A stretch of DNA of 64,000 bases from Balamuthia mandrillaris (GCA_031835245.1 JAVKOQ010000047.1:123501-187500); one strand, 5' to 3'; positions 26,484-38,843 are shown, numbered from the stretch's first letter. The notes: generated by a model not told the origin, from the sequence alone. Translations and numbers: made by a program.

Positions 26484-26806
26484 TAAAAATTACAATAATT
26501 TTTTTGGCAAATCTGCTAATTATTATGGCCAACGCGCCATGGTTTGGTTTTGCGGTGGTCCTTGTCGACACTAATTTTCCCCCGCTAAAAGTAGCAGAAA
26601 AGCGCAAGGACAGTTTTGCAGCCCTTTTTTCCCTTGCCATTTCTTTTCAGTCCTCTATGGAAGGTCTCCTCCGTTGCGGCGTGGGAGGAGGAGCCGTTGT
26701 TGTTTGGGTTGGTTGTTTCAAACAAAAAACGTAGCAATTGTCGGGGGGCGGGGCGGGCAGTTGAAAACATTCATTGAAGGCGGGGGGCAGGGCAGGTGAA
26801 GAACCC

Positions 26807-28896
26807 ATGGAATTCGTTGGACGAGAGGCTGCGCCTCTTCTTGGTTCGCGCGATGGTTGGTTTATTATTTTTATTTTATTTTTTTTTTTTTGTGAGCTTC
26901 GTTTGTTGGGGTTCTTCTTGGAGAGGATTCTTTATATTTTGGTTTTTTTTTTTGACCAAAAAAAATAGGACTCAAACAAGTAGCAGAGATCAAGGTTACA
27001 TCCTCGGCAACAACAAACGGCGGCGGCGGAGGCGGCGGGCCGGCCTCGAGGATTGTGTGTGCGACGGTATGGCCCGAGCTTGATGCTCTTTGCCTGGGTT
27101 TCAACAACGGAACCATTCAGCTTCTCAAGAAGAAGTCCTTTGCTCTCCACCACCTTTCACCCCTCGCTACGCTTTTCATATACCCCAAAAAATCGGATCA
27201 GCAGCAACAACAGCAACGACAGCAAGAAAGTCACGGTCGACAACGTGCCACCAACGACCGTTTTGTAGGAGTAGTCTGCTTGAAGGCCTGGCAAGGACAG
27301 TTATATGCGGCGGCCAACGATGGCGCCATCTACGTTTTCTCCCAACGGTTGCAGCTGAGCCGCATCTACTTGGAGGGAACTGCGTTCAGCGGGTTGAGCT
27401 GTGGGAGCAACAGCAATAATGGTGGAGCGTTGCTGCAGGAGTGGAAGGGACGGTTATGGTGTGCTGGCTTGCATGGCATTCATCCTTTAGAGGACGAGAA
27501 AGAAGAGGGGGAAGGATTGGAGAAGAAAGAAGTGGTGGAGGCCATTCGGTGTCAGGAACGCAAAGCACAGGAAGAAGATCAAAAAGGAAGCAAAGATAAA
27601 GAAAGACGACTGAGTAATGATAGCGAAAAAGAAGGAGAAGGAACTCGAATCTTCTTTGAGCATGTAGCTCGAGGAGCAGAAGCTTTGCTTAATGCCGATA
27701 GCAGTAGCCAAGAGCAACAGGTCAAAGAAAAGCAGAAAGAAGAGAGAAAGGCAGAACTCAGCGAGACCACGAGGTTACAGATGCAAATGGAACGCAGCCA
27801 CAAGATGAAGAAAGACACGCCCACCACCTCTAGCCTTAATTTCTATCAACACCTTAGCAAAGGAGCTTCAGAGTCTACCAAACAAATGAAAAGCGTGAAA
27901 ACAGACCAGAAACGAGCAAGGTCTTCGTCTGCTTCCTCTTCGTCTTCTTCCTCCTCTTCAACACAACCAAGTGAGAAAGATTTAGAAAAAGAAGCAGATG
28001 AAGCAGGTATAAGAGGGATCGGAATGTCATCCGCCAGAGAGAAGCGGATAAACGCCTTTAAGGGCGACGGCAAGAAAAAAGCCATTCTGTTCTCATCCCA
28101 TGCAAGTAACATCAAGAACGCTATCGAAAACTTTAGCCACAACAAACAAAATAAACAGAACAGCAACGACAGCAACAAGAAAGTATCGACCAATTCTTCT
28201 TCTTCCTCCTCCTCTTCTTCGTCTTCCTCTTCTATGAATGGAGGATCTTCTTCATCTTCAAAGCGTCATCAGAAAACGAAGTGTACAAAGCAGGGAGTGC
28301 TTACAGAACCATCTATGCAAGCAAGTACCATCACTTGTCTTCAAGTTTGCAACGACAGTCTTCTTAGCGGTCATTCCGATGGACAAATCCGACGTTGGGG
28401 TCTGCCTTCAAGCAGCGGATCCAATGGAGCTTCTTCATCCTCAAACATTTCTTTACTGGCAACGAGCAAAGAGCACAAAGCAACCATCTTTTGTTTGGAG
28501 AGCGTCAAAGGGGAGAAAGAAGAAAATTCGTATTCTGAAGTATTGCTCTCCTCAGCAGCAGACAACCTCATCAAAGTGTGGCGAGTGGGTAGCGGTGGTG
28601 GATTGAGTTGCTTGGCTACCATCTCTGTTTCTCCATCGACTGACAGCATCGATGCTCTGTTGTGTTGGAATGGCTCTGTGTTTGCGTCTCTTCCAAGAAG
28701 AGGATCCATTCTTCGGTTCCAGAAGAAAACGGAAGAAAGCAAACGCGGAGGAGGAAAATGGAAGATGCAACAAGTGCTGCCTGGTGCTGGGCCGGAGGAC
28801 CACCCGCCTTTGGGTCCCTTCTCGATGTGCATGGTGAACTGGGATGGACACCTCTTGTGTGCTGCTGGAGGAACTCTGCGGATTTGGAGCCCATGA
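26807..28896 (+). CDS. WD40-repeat protein with a large low-complexity insert
   Basis: Exon 1 (ATG 26807) reads MEFVGREAAPLLGSRD and splices over an intron (about 26857-26968) to GLKQVAEIKVTSSATTN, a Gly run and CATVWPELDALCLGF. WD-like blades are visible at both ends: VVCLKAWQGQLYAAANDGAI, GALLQEWKGRLWCAG, then TITCLQVCNDSLLSGHSDGQ with IRRWGL, LLSSAADNLIKVWRVG, and a last blade ending GGTLRIWSP. Between them (about residues 160-430) lies a charged, Ser- and Lys-rich segment with repeated Ser-codon runs. The fold suggests a scaffold for other proteins. No specific family could be named. Low complexity inserted between blades is odd and makes blade count uncertain. Confidence 0.75.
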
Positions 28897-29251
28897 ATGA
28901 ATAGTCATTCTCCTCCTCCTCCTCTCTCTCTCTCTCCCTCTCCCTCTCTCTCTCGCTCTCTCTCTCTTCTCTCTTCTCTTCTTTATCGCTCTCCTCAAAT
29001 CTCTTTTTGTAGGTGCACTCTCATGTCCTAGCTCGTATCTGTCTACAATAAGTTTAAATCAATTTTCTATTATGGGGCAGAATTGTCGGCGATTATTCAT
29101 GTCTACATTTATTGATCCCAAACAAAAAAGAAAAGGATTTGGAGTCAGAGAGTTGCTCCTCTCTTCGTTGGATTGATTCGATTCCGTGGGCGCGGGGTTT
29201 CGTGGGGCTGGCAAACGAAAGGTTTTTTGTTGGTGGAGCACGAAACGAATA
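28897..29251. promoter_or_regulatory. Gap between WD40 gene and PRP3
   Basis: A (CT)-rich stretch (28920-28975) follows the WD40 stop. An AT-rich part and the presumed PRP3 promoter/5'UTR come next. No further gene is seen. Confidence 0.4.
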
Positions 29252-31678
29252 ATGTCTTCATCGAGAGAAAGTGGTGGCAGGGACAAAAAGAGGAAACGCA
29301 ACGAGGAGAAGGATAATGACCAAGACAGGAGAGTGCGCTCCCGTTCACGCTCCAAAGACAGAGACAAGGACCAGGGAAGAGATAAAGACAGCAGTCGGAG
29401 GCACCCCTCTTCTTCGCACAAACATCACTCGTCTTCTTCCTCCCGCCATCACTCTCGAGATCACAAGTCTTCTTCTTCTTCTCGTTCGTCTGAGGATGGT
29501 GAAAGAAGACAGTATCACCGTCACCATCATCACCGCGACGAAGAGAAAGCTTCTTCTTCTGCTACTACCAAAACACCACCACCAACGCCTGCGAATGAGG
29601 ATGGAACTGCAGCCACAAAGAAACCAGCTATAGACGTGTCGTCCTTGTTGGCCAACATAGCGGCCACCAAAGCTGCTCTTCAAAGGCAAAAAGAGCAAAT
29701 CCAAACAACCGCACCCAGTTCAACTTCATCTTCGACTGCAACAGCAGCAACCACAACCACAACAGGGAAAGGAAATGCCGCTCTCAGCGAGAGAGAACGT
29801 AAGATGGCCGAGCTGCAAGCCAAGATACAAAGCAAGTTAGGTTCCTTGCAAAGTAAACTCGGTCCCATACGAACTGCTACCACGACTGCTGCTACCCCTT
29901 CCTCTTCATCAGCGGCAGTTGGAGGAAAGACCGCGACATTTACACTGCCGCCGCCGCTTTTGTTGGACGAAGAAGGCCGTGAGATCGATCCACAAACGGG
30001 AAAGCCCATCTCGAGGCCGATGGGGCTGGTGGCCACCACCTTGATCAACAAGCGAGTGGCGAGGGAGAAAGTCTTCAAGCTAGAGAAACCCGCCGTGGAG
30101 ACTGACCCCAACAAGAACCGCTTCTTCGATCCGCGAATGAAGTTGCCTAAAGCGGAACGCACACGCAAGCTGGACTTTAACTTTGTGGAGGCGGGCACCT
30201 ACATACGGAAGGCTCAACGCATGCGCACCAAGCGCGCCAAGGAGATACTCTCCAACTCTGCAGCGTTGGCTGCCGCCTCGGCTGCTGCGGAGGATCAGGT
30301 TACTGCTGAGCAACAACAACAGCTGCTACAAGAAGCCGTTGGTGAAGTAACAGCGGCAACCGGAGGAGAAGGGAGCTCGGCGGCAGCGGCAGCAGTGTTG
30401 AGGAGAAAGGGCTTGGGAAAGATAGACTTGGAGTTGCTGCGACAGGCAGAGGAGCTAATTAGGGAGGATGTCCCGGTACCTACGGTGGAACCTTGGGACG
30501 CTCCTCTTCTCATAGATAAGCGGCAGTACGGACTGTCTCCTCCGATGGGACCCTCTCCTGCTGCCGACAACAAGGACAAAGAAAAAGAAACTTCAGGTGA
30601 ACAAAAATTGGAGGAATTGGAGAAGGAGAAAGAAAAAGAGACCGAAACACGAGCTGCCTCGTTGTATTCAGATGCTATGGCCATCGAACGTCCTGCTGTA
30701 AAACAAGAAAAAGGTGACGAAGAGGAAGAAGAGGAGAACAAAGCGGTAGTATGGCAACCAACAGAGATCGAACGCAATATAAATGGTAAGCGAGTTACAC
30801 ACCTAGTAGAACACCCTTACGTTCTACCTCCTCCCTCTGAACCGGAAGCGCCCGGCCCACGACCTCTCATGCTGACTAAAGCGGAGCGCAAGAAGATGGT
30901 TCGTCGCGCGAGAGCAGAACGTCTGCGCGAGCAACAGGAGAAAGTACTACTAGGATTAGCCGCGCCTCCAGAAAATCGCGTTCGCATCTCAAATATGATG
31001 CGCGTGATGGGTCAAGAAGCCGTCCAGGACCCAACGCAAGTTGAGCGTAAAGTCAGAGAGGAGATGGCCAAGAGGCTGCGCAATCACGAGGCGCGCAACG
31101 AAGCGCGCAAGCTCACCCCCGAACAGCGCAAGGAGAAGAAGCGAAGGAAGATGCAGGAAGACACCTCACTCTGCTGTCATGTAGCGCTCTTCAAGGTCAA
31201 CAGCCTCAGTGACAACAAGCATCGCTACAAAGTGGATATCAACGCGCAGGAGAACCATCTCAGCGGCTGCGCAGTAATCTATCGCAACTGCAACTTGGTG
31301 GTGGTAGAGGGCGGACCCAAAGCCATTCGTCGATACAAGAAGCTCATGTTAAGACGTATTGATTGGAACACTTTTGTGGAAGATGAACCTACTGAAGGAG
31401 AAGAAGGAGTAGAAGGGGCCGAGGGAGGAGCCGAAGGAATGGATGTTGGTGGGAATGAAGAAAAGAAGGGGAATGAAGAGACGGAGAAGAAGGAGAGGAA
31501 CGAGTGTTACCTGATGTGGGAGGGAGCCGTGCTCAAGCCGGCTTTTCGCAACTTTCGAGTGGAGCTGTTTTTGACAGAGAAGTTGGCAAGAAAGTGGCTC
31601 AAGGACCACAATGTGCCTCATTATTGGGACTGTGCTAAATGGTTCAAACCAGAAGACGCCATTCCCCTTGAGCCTTGA
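29252..31678 (+). CDS. PRPF3: U4/U6 snRNP protein PRP3
   Basis: PRP3 holds the U4/U6 duplex in the tri-snRNP during pre-mRNA splicing. This intronless gene encodes about 808 residues (human form 683). It starts with an SR/RD/His-rich segment (RVRSRSRSKDRDKD). The PRP3 core then reads FFDPRMKLPKAERTRKLDFN with FVEAGTYIRKAQRMR, VEPWDAPLL, a segment with GKRVTHLVEHPYVLPPPSEP and LTKAERKKMVRRARAERLRE, and NRVRISNMMRVMGQEAVQDP. It ends in the ferredoxin-like C-terminal domain (VALFKVNSLSDNKHRYKVDI, NLVVVEGGPKAIRRYKKLML, LARKWLKDHNVPHYWDCA). The ATG at 29252 is chosen because the frame upstream lacks a start and is unlike the family. The N-terminus has extra poly-Ser and Thr/Ala-rich inserts. Confidence 0.96.
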   Translation: MSSSRESGGRDKKRKRNEEKDNDQDRRVRSRSRSKDRDKDQGRDKDSSRRHPSSSHKHHSSSSSRHHSRDHKSSSSSRSSEDGERRQYHRHHHHRDEEKASSSATTKTPPPTPANEDGTAATKKPAIDVSSLLANIAATKAALQRQKEQIQTTAPSSTSSSTATAATTTTTGKGNAALSERERKMAELQAKIQSKLGSLQSKLGPIRTATTTAATPSSSSAAVGGKTATFTLPPPLLLDEEGREIDPQTGKPISRPMGLVATTLINKRVAREKVFKLEKPAVETDPNKNRFFDPRMKLPKAERTRKLDFNFVEAGTYIRKAQRMRTKRAKEILSNSAALAAASAAAEDQVTAEQQQQLLQEAVGEVTAATGGEGSSAAAAAVLRRKGLGKIDLELLRQAEELIREDVPVPTVEPWDAPLLIDKRQYGLSPPMGPSPAADNKDKEKETSGEQKLEELEKEKEKETETRAASLYSDAMAIERPAVKQEKGDEEEEEENKAVVWQPTEIERNINGKRVTHLVEHPYVLPPPSEPEAPGPRPLMLTKAERKKMVRRARAERLREQQEKVLLGLAAPPENRVRISNMMRVMGQEAVQDPTQVERKVREEMAKRLRNHEARNEARKLTPEQRKEKKRRKMQEDTSLCCHVALFKVNSLSDNKHRYKVDINAQENHLSGCAVIYRNCNLVVVEGGPKAIRRYKKLMLRRIDWNTFVEDEPTEGEEGVEGAEGGAEGMDVGGNEEKKGNEETEKKERNECYLMWEGAVLKPAFRNFRVELFLTEKLARKWLKDHNVPHYWDCAKWFKPEDAIPLEP

Positions 31679-31747
31679 TCTCCTCTCTCTCTCTCTCTCT
31701 CTCTCTCTTGTTTTTGTTATTGGCAAATTCCTTTATGAAAAATCATT

Positions 31748-34700
31748 CTAATGCATTTGTTTCTGCTTTGAGCTAGTTGCACGTAGAGGACTGGATTTGC
31801 TGTGATTGCTCTCTTGCTTCTTTTTGGAGCTACTAGAGGAGGAAAGCGTGCAGTCAGTAGACGCACTTCTCTCGCGATGGATATGACTTTTGCTGCTTCG
31901 GTGTTTTCTCTTCTCGGAGGAAGAAGGCGATGAAGGAGAGGAAGGGGTTAAAGACGAAGAGGAAGATGAAGCAGACACAAAAGACTTTGAAGAAGATGAT
32001 TTGCTCGTTTTATGCGTTGATTTTGTTACAGAAAGCGAACCGGTGGATGATGTGGAGGAAGATGAGGAATGACTGCTATGCTTTCGCGTGGGTTTAGCTA
32101 TGGATGCAGCTGGCTTAGTATGTGTTGGGGCAAAGGAGAGGGAAGAGGCCGACGAAGAAGAAGAAGAAGACGACGGTGATGAAGAAGAACGGAGATTATT
32201 ATTGTGGACTTGCGGTCGCACAATGTGAGAACGTGAGGATACCTTCCTCTTTGATTTTGCTTTTGTAGAAGAAGCCAACGAAGAAGAAGAAGAAGAAGAA
32301 GAAGAAGAAAGAGAAGAAGAAGAAGCGGAAGAAGGAGCAGGGGCAACGGAAGCACCAGCAGAGCCGGATAGAAAGGTATAAGCAGGACCAGAAGAAGTCA
32401 CAGATAAATCAGGTGCAATGGAAGAAATTGCAGAAGAACCGGATAGAGAAGAATCCGAAGATGAAGAAGAGAGTGAGGGAGAGTCATGATCCAGAGGACG
32501 AACGATGTCAGAAACGGATTGCGGTATACTTCTGTCGCTCGACTTTACCTTTCTGGAGATTCTGGTGCCTGAAGTAATGGGTTGTAATGTCGTCTTCCCG
32601 GTCAACCTTCTTAGCCGTTTTGGTGTGTTAGTCTCTTCAATGTGGCTATGATCAACCAGAAGCTCCACCGCACGTCTGTTGCTGTTACTGTGGTTGCTGC
32701 TGTCGTTAATGTTGTTATTATTGTCTGTATTGTTACTGTTGTTGCGTTTGTGCTTGTTGCTTTTATCGTTACTATTTGGTTGTTGTTCCTCTTCAGCGAG
32801 GGTAACTGGTGGAAGTTTGCTGTTGCTTCCAAGAAGCGAGTTGAATAGAGAAGAACGCGATTTGTGCTGCCTCGAAGTGGACACTTCAGGAGAAGAACAA
32901 GGAGAAGGTAGCAGCAAGTTAGATTCTTTTGCCAGGTCCTCCAACTTGCCTGGGCCAAGTGTGGCTTGCAGGATGATAGTCCCAGCAGTAAGCTTGAACT
33001 TGCCGCTGCTGCCGTGATCGGACAAAGCAACGCGTTGGCTTTCGGTCTTGATGCAGCTGTCTACTGCAGTCATCCATTTGCGCTTGCTATCTTCGGAGGA
33101 GGCGTAGAATGTGCATTGCTTCTTCTCGTTGTCATAATCTATCAGTTTGAAAGCAAAGCGTAATGCTTTGAAAGATAAGGCACCAAATGGAGAAGTGAGT
33201 TCAAAAGAAGGAAGAAAACAGAAGAAGCATGGTGGTTACCGAGAGTGTCCGGAAGGTGAACGAGATGAGTGTGGCTGAACAGGAATTCCTCTTTGAAGTT
33301 ATAGGTATCCTTTTGTTGTTTGGTTATCATCAAGAAGTCTGTAAACAAGAATAGATATCGGTAAACGGAACGCTTCTTATTCTCCTGCAGCACCAATATA
33401 ATGCCTTGCTTCAACAGCTTGCGGCCAGGTTGTACCAATGTCTATCCCCGTTCATTCAACATTAATTGTTAGATGTTAATGCACTTCTTAGCTTTTGGGT
33501 GACGAAGAAGATAAGAGTTATGCAAAGGTTAACATACGTGGGCTCTTGGGTAGTTTTGTATGACCGCTTGTAATGTAAACATTTGAGCCAGATTCTCAGC
33601 ACTATGTTTGGCCTCATTAAGGAAATTTGCCAGCTTTTCCATCTCTTCCAAAGCTTTGCAAAGGTTTTCGTAATCTTTACCATGCTGCCAAAACATTGTT
33701 GTGTAAGTTTCCTCACGTCTTGTAATTGCAAAAGAAAAGCAAACCTGAGGACTGTGTTTGACGACTTCTTGAAGTAACAGGCGATAACGGGGCACCCGTT
33801 GAACTGGCTGGATGAGATAGTCTTCAAGACTAAGATTGCGAGATTCGGGCAGCGCTCGTTGCTTTGCCGTGAAATTCTTCCACTCGGGGTTGTTCATTCG
33901 GAGCTCCATTAATATCCTAATCGCTTCATCGTAGTTATTAACATAAGTACTATACATTTTCAAGTATGATGCCTTTGATTATATGGTTGCTAAAGCTCAG
34001 TCGAAAAGAGAAGATAGCACAGAGAGAAAGAGGGAGAGAAAAGGTACCAGTTCTATAAAGAGTTGGCCTAGAGAATCTCTTGCATTGCCGCCTTCTACTT
34101 CTTTCTTTAAATCATTATAGAACTTCTCATTTAGCTGGTAAATGATACGAACACAAGAAAATATCTGCTTCACTTGCTTCGGGGTTATCAACATCTCCTC
34201 TCCCCCTTCATGTTGGCTTTCCAATACGTCCAAGTATAGGTCTATGATTACTTTAAGGTTTCGCACGTACTCTTTCTCCGAGTAAAGTATCTCATGTACC
34301 ACTTGCTGTCTTCTTACGAACATGCGATCCTCTTCTGCTTCTTGTTTAACTGCAGCGATGATTGCTTCGCTATATGGTGTGTTGGAGCGTTCTCTGCTAC
34401 CACTATTGTTACTATTGTTATTTGTGACCTGTAGCTGTTGAACGATAATGCTATCAATGTTACTGTAGTTGTTGGATGTTTGTTGTGATTGTATCTGCTG
34501 TTGCTGTTGCTGAAGTTTGGAACGTTCTTGTGAGTTGGTTAGATGCGTCCATATTTCACTTGTGTCGTCTAGAGTGTACAAAATACAATAAGCATCAAAG
34601 AGTAAAAGTGAAAAGGTAGTTAAAGCCAAACCTGGTAATTCCAAGTTATGAAGAAGCTTTTGGGCAGAGTTATGGAGGTCTTTATAGAGTTCTCTCTCTT

Positions 34701-36402
34701 CTATTTGCTTCGCAATGCTTTCGAATAACGATGGAGCTCCATGGCTGTTTAAAACACTGCGACTTTTAGCTGTTTTGTTAACGTCAGGCCTTATTTTTCT
34801 TCTAGTAGTAGGAAGACAAAAAAACAAATGGGGTTATACCGTCGACAGAAAGATTGACAAGCAAGGAGAAGAGGTCATGCAGAAAGGCTTGGTCTCTCTG
34901 TGTGAGCGGTGGAAAAGACGCTTCCCTTACAAGAGCCAACAACCTGGCTATGCCACCTGAGCGTCTTATCTCTGTTCGCAAGTCCTCTGGATTTGTGTTT
35001 TAATACAATGTAAGTCGTATGAAAGAAAATCGCAGATAAAAGAAGAGGAAGAACCTCTTACCCGAAAGAGATACATTCAAAAGACATGCCACAAGTTCGC
35101 TATGCATGCTTTGTTCTTCGTAGTCAAAAAGCAGATCGACCAAACTTACAACAATTCGTTCATTGAGAAGCAATGGAAAGCAGGAATCTACAAGAAGATG
35201 CATAAGAACAAAGCGTCATACGGAGATGCATAAATTTGTACCATCGAGTGTCAGGTTACAAAGAAGTTGAATGATAGTTCGTTGGGTTTGTTGGGTTTGA
35301 GAGGAATGAAGTGTTTTATGAAGTCGTTTAATAAAGTCGCTTCCGCTAACTTTCCGCAATATCTTTCCTACAATGTTTTGGTACATCTCAGCAGATACAA
35401 ACATCTTCAGCTGAAAAGAGAAAGAATGATCGCACCGCTTCTGGCCGTCATAACGAGTAGAATATTTCCAACACTTCTTTTTATCTTGTCGTTATCGCAT
35501 TCTAATAACGACATTAAGTTTTTAAGAACGCTGTCAGCTTCACAAAAGGCTTCTGCCACGCTTCCTAAATATTTTGTTTTTCAGAATAAGAATTCTGAAG
35601 AAAAGAAAGAGAGGAGAGTACAAGGAGATACCTTCACGTAGAATATTGGCTAGAGCAGACGCAGCTTGGGTAACTATACGAGGGCTAAACCGAAGATTAC
35701 AAGTATCCACTTCGCGAAACGAGGAATCATAAGATGAAGTTGAAACACGTAACTCAAACAGTTTCGCCAGAGAAGAAATAATGCCACTTTCGGCGATCGC
35801 TTTCCTGATTTTTCCAAGAAGGTGAGCAACGAGTTCGGCGAGAAAGGCAAATAGCCAACTTGAGACGAGATAGAAACGAACCTATTTTCAGTTGTTTTTG
35901 CTGTATTTTGAAGCGCCCACAGAACCTTTTCAATAACATCTTCGTTGGCTGTTTCATCTAGTAGCCTCTTCATAACCTTCAGCGCCATATTATCTTTGCA
36001 CATCGCGTTTTGCACGTCCTCTGTTTGTGTTCAAAATGGGTCAGAGCTACAAACGAAAACTGTACGGAGAAGAGCTACGAATCAAGGAGCGTTTTACCAT
36101 TTTGATAACATAAATTGGAGAGAGCCCAACAAGCCAACATCTGTTGAACATCGCTGTAGTTTCTGTCTATCAACCTGCTCAACGCTGGAATAACACCGCA
36201 TTGTACGAGTTGACTTTTCCAATGGCTCCTTCCTCCTGAAGAGAACAACGCTTTTCGGTTAGATTTGCCATTGATACTATTTCTCCGGTTGCAAGTACTA
36301 GCCTTCGGCCGCAGCGTTGACTATGACTCGAAGGGCAATGTCCTGAGCATAAGTTCCGTCGGAGCTCAGATCTTGAACCAACTGGCCGCTGTTCTCGCTC
36401 AT
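31748..36402 (-). CDS. Armadillo-repeat + RhoGEF (DH-PH) protein
   Basis: From ATG 36402 (MSENSGQLVQDLSSDGTYAQ) a chain of armadillo-type exons runs leftward: VMKRLLDETANEDVIEKVLW (about 35960), IIQLLCNLTLDGTN (about 35260), ELVACLLNVSLS (about 35080), GGIARLLALVREASFPPL (about 34940), HDLFSLLVNLSVD. An in-phase splice (GTATAACC...AACAAAACAG) leads to AKSRSVLNSHGAPSLFESIA, still armadillo-like. A linker precedes the DH domain: VVHEILYSEKEYVRNLKVII (CR1, about 34290), then ESRNLSLEDYLIQPVQRVPR and YRLLLQEVVKHSP (CR3, about 33800). The PH domain reads RKLLKQGIILVLQ, YRYLFLFTDFLMITK (about 33400), KFKLTAGTIILQ. A long Ser-rich tail ends at 31748. It would activate Rho-family GTPases. Not all armadillo exon borders are certain. 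Confidence 0.75.
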
Positions 36403-36686
36403 TTTCGTTTTCCCCCCGCTTAACCGAAACGCCTATAACGGTTGGTGCACAAGGCTCGCCCTTTTTTTTTTTTTTCTTCTTCCGTTGACTCGCCCTTCCT
36501 CTTCTTGTTGCACCCTATACTATACAAATTAAAAAATGAGAACAGGAGCGAACAAAAGGCTTTCTTTCCAACGAAAAGGCATCGCGAGCTATACCTTTTT
36601 TTGACGAGAGCATAAGCGTCGACCTATAACGAGTCGCCAAGAAATTCTTGTTATTTACCACAAAGCAAAAGAAAAGAAAGAAGAGA

Positions 36687-37310
36687 ATGGAGTTACTAAC
36701 CTTTGTATTTTATGCGGCGGTCTTTGCCATGTGCTTCCTTGTCTTTCATCGCATGAACCAAGACAGCTCGGAGAAGGAAAACCCCTGGGAAACTTTCTCC
36801 AAAAAGATTAAAGGTAACCACCCTCATGATGGACGAGCACTCGCTCTTCCCCTTCCTTCCGCTTTTTGTTTCTTCTTCTGCCTCCTCCTCCTTCTTTTGA
36901 ACTAAAGCTGCGTTGTCGTTGCAGTCAAACTGGAAGAGAAGGAAAAAGAAAAGAAGGAGAAAGAAAAGAAGAGAAAGTCCTCCAAAGACGAGAGCAAGAA
37001 AAAGGCTCAGCTGCCCTCCAAGAAGATCGTGCTCGGGGCGGAGGGCCACCTAAAGTCTCTCTCTGTTTTGGGGTACCTCGAAGAGGACGAAGGAGGCCGC
37101 TTCAAGCGCGTCGGCAGCTCGTTGCAGGTAGCAAAGACCGTTGTTCCTCATCGGCCCAATCAACCCACGACAAGCGTCGTTAGATCAGAGCAGCTCTCGG
37201 TTGCTTTGGGAGGAGAGATGACGATGACACCAAGGCAGCGGAAAGGGAAATCGCGTTCTTCGTCCTCAGCTTCATCTTCGTCGGTGCACTCTGGCACGCG
37301 CTCCGACTGA
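36687..37310 (+). CDS. Small single-pass membrane protein, unknown
   Basis: Exon 1 (ATG 36687) reads MELLTFVFYAAVFAMCFLVF, an N-terminal hydrophobic segment that could be a signal anchor. HRMNQDSSEKENPWETFSKK follows, with a donor at about 36813. Exon 2 begins after a CAG at about 36924 with a Lys/Glu-rich stretch, then KIVLGAEGHLKSLSVLGYLE and a Ser-rich tail to TGA at 37310. The whole is about 170 residues. No family is recognised. It may be an ER-anchored protein with a charged cytosolic domain. Confidence 0.6.
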
Positions 37311-37642
37311 GAAAACACACGAGACTTTTCTATTAACACTATGGTGAGGAGGTGTGACGATGGCGGAAGGAAGCGTTACTTGCACGTTAGAGGAGGTGAA
37401 CGTCCTTCACAACCGAGCCCCTGCCTTGGTTTGCAAGGCCTTTTTCCGCGTTCGGCTTCGGACATCTTCCAGTGGAGAGAACGCTTCAGAGAGCCGGCTT
37501 CCCTGCTCCATCCTGATAAAAAGAGAGAAGCAGGCACGAAGAAAGGAAGAGAAGCAACAGGAGTAAAACAGTGAAAGCTAACTGTTGAGGGAAAAAAAAA
37601 AGAGCATTGAATAAATAGATGTAGACAGATGGACAACCTTTT
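37311..37642. other. Gap between convergent genes
   Basis: This 332-bp stretch holds a short plus frame (from ATG 37360, up to 68 codons). It would need a 45-bp intron to make a different end and shows no family motif. No gene is called. Confidence 0.35.
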
Positions 37643-38371
37643 TCACACAAACGCTTCCTTAGACGTAACGGAGAGACTCGCTTTGCTAAGAAACTCTTCG
37701 GCATGAGGCAAGTCCACCTCTTCCACGCGGTGGTCCTCTGCTTCTTCCTGTCGTTGCTGAGCATGGCCGCTGTTTCCTTGCTGCTGCTGCTGCATCCTCA
37801 TCCTGTGCTCTCGCCGTTGCTCTGCCATCCAGTGCATGGCCGCCACCACTCGCTCCTGAAAGTCCTCTCTGGAGGGCAGCCTGTCCTTCAGGCGACACAG
37901 GAACTCGTCATGGCCGCGGTACTGCCGGTAGACCGGTTGTTTCTCAGGGTTCAACAGGTAGGTCTTCATCTTGTGCTCATCAAAGTCCCAGAGGAAGGAC
38001 GTGTGCTGCACAAAACTGATCTTGTCGGAAAGGGAGAAGTGCAGGTAAGACTGGGAGGCGAGCAGCTGCAAAGAGGAGGCAAGCAAGAACGAAAAGAAGA
38101 AGGGCAGGAGAGCACGAACCGATCTTTGCCGATGCGTTGGGCGGTGCCGCCAAACTTCTTTTCTCCAAAAACGTAGTCGTTCTCGCGCAAGGCGAACTCA
38201 TGGGAGAACTCCCCGAGAGCTCTGCTGTAGAGACCTTCCGTCCATTTCATGATCTCACGAGGAAACAATGGAACCTTTGTTCGTGAGTGTGTGCGCATGT
38301 GTGGGTCCAAAGAGAACACGAGTTGAGAGTGAGCAACCAAAGATGACACTCGATGAGGGAAAGATGACTGA

Positions 38372-38404
<33 letters not shown>

Positions 38405-38743
38405 TTTCTAGATGACAAAAGAAAAAAGGGTAGCGCATACGTTGAAGGGCTCGAGGAAGCTGGTGCCGCCTATCAAAGAGGCAAAGACGGTGTCCTCATC
38501 GATGAACACGGTGCCGCCGCCAGAGTAGCGCCGGATGACCTTGACGTTGTCCCTTCGCACGTTGGCCACCTCCACCAGGGACTCGGCGCGAGCGTACATG
38601 CTCATGACCACGGCCGGAGGGGAGCCGCTGTTCAGGATGAGCCAGGTGTTGTGCAGGTCGTGCTTCATGATGGCCTCCTCCAGGTGGAGCTGCCGGAGGA
38701 TCGGCACTTTGTGGAGGCGAAGGACCTTGATGCCTGCCCTCAT
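37643..38743 (-). CDS. Lipoate-protein ligase (LplA/LIPT1-like)
   Basis: This enzyme attaches lipoyl groups to E2 and H proteins, normally in mitochondria. Exon 1 (ATG 38743) encodes VPILRQLHLEEAIMKHD, NTWLILNSGSPPAVVMSMY and VKVIRRYSGGGTVFIDEDTV, the RRxSGGG lipoyl-binding motif. The next exon has ALRENDYVFGEKKFGGTAQR (the KKFGG motif). The last exon reads HTSFLWDFDEHKMKTYLLNP and QPVYRQYRGHDEFLCRL, matching the C-terminal part of eukaryotic family members. A Gln-rich low-complexity insert and an acidic tail end it at 37643. No clear mitochondrial presequence precedes the ATG, so an upstream exon cannot be excluded. (GA)n lies in intron 1. Confidence 0.9.
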
Positions 38744-38754
38744 CTTGCTTTCTT

Positions 38755-38843
38755 CTTGTTCTTGTTCTTGTTCTTCTTCTTCTTCTTCTTCTTCTTCTTC
38801 TTCTTCTTCTTCTTCTTCTTCTTTTTCGTTTTCCAGGAAGAGG

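Noticed and set aside
37341-37574. Small plus ORF after the membrane-protein gene
   Set aside because: Up to 77 codons, no family motif, and the only intron that improves it would be 45 bp. The HPDK string alone is not a J domain.
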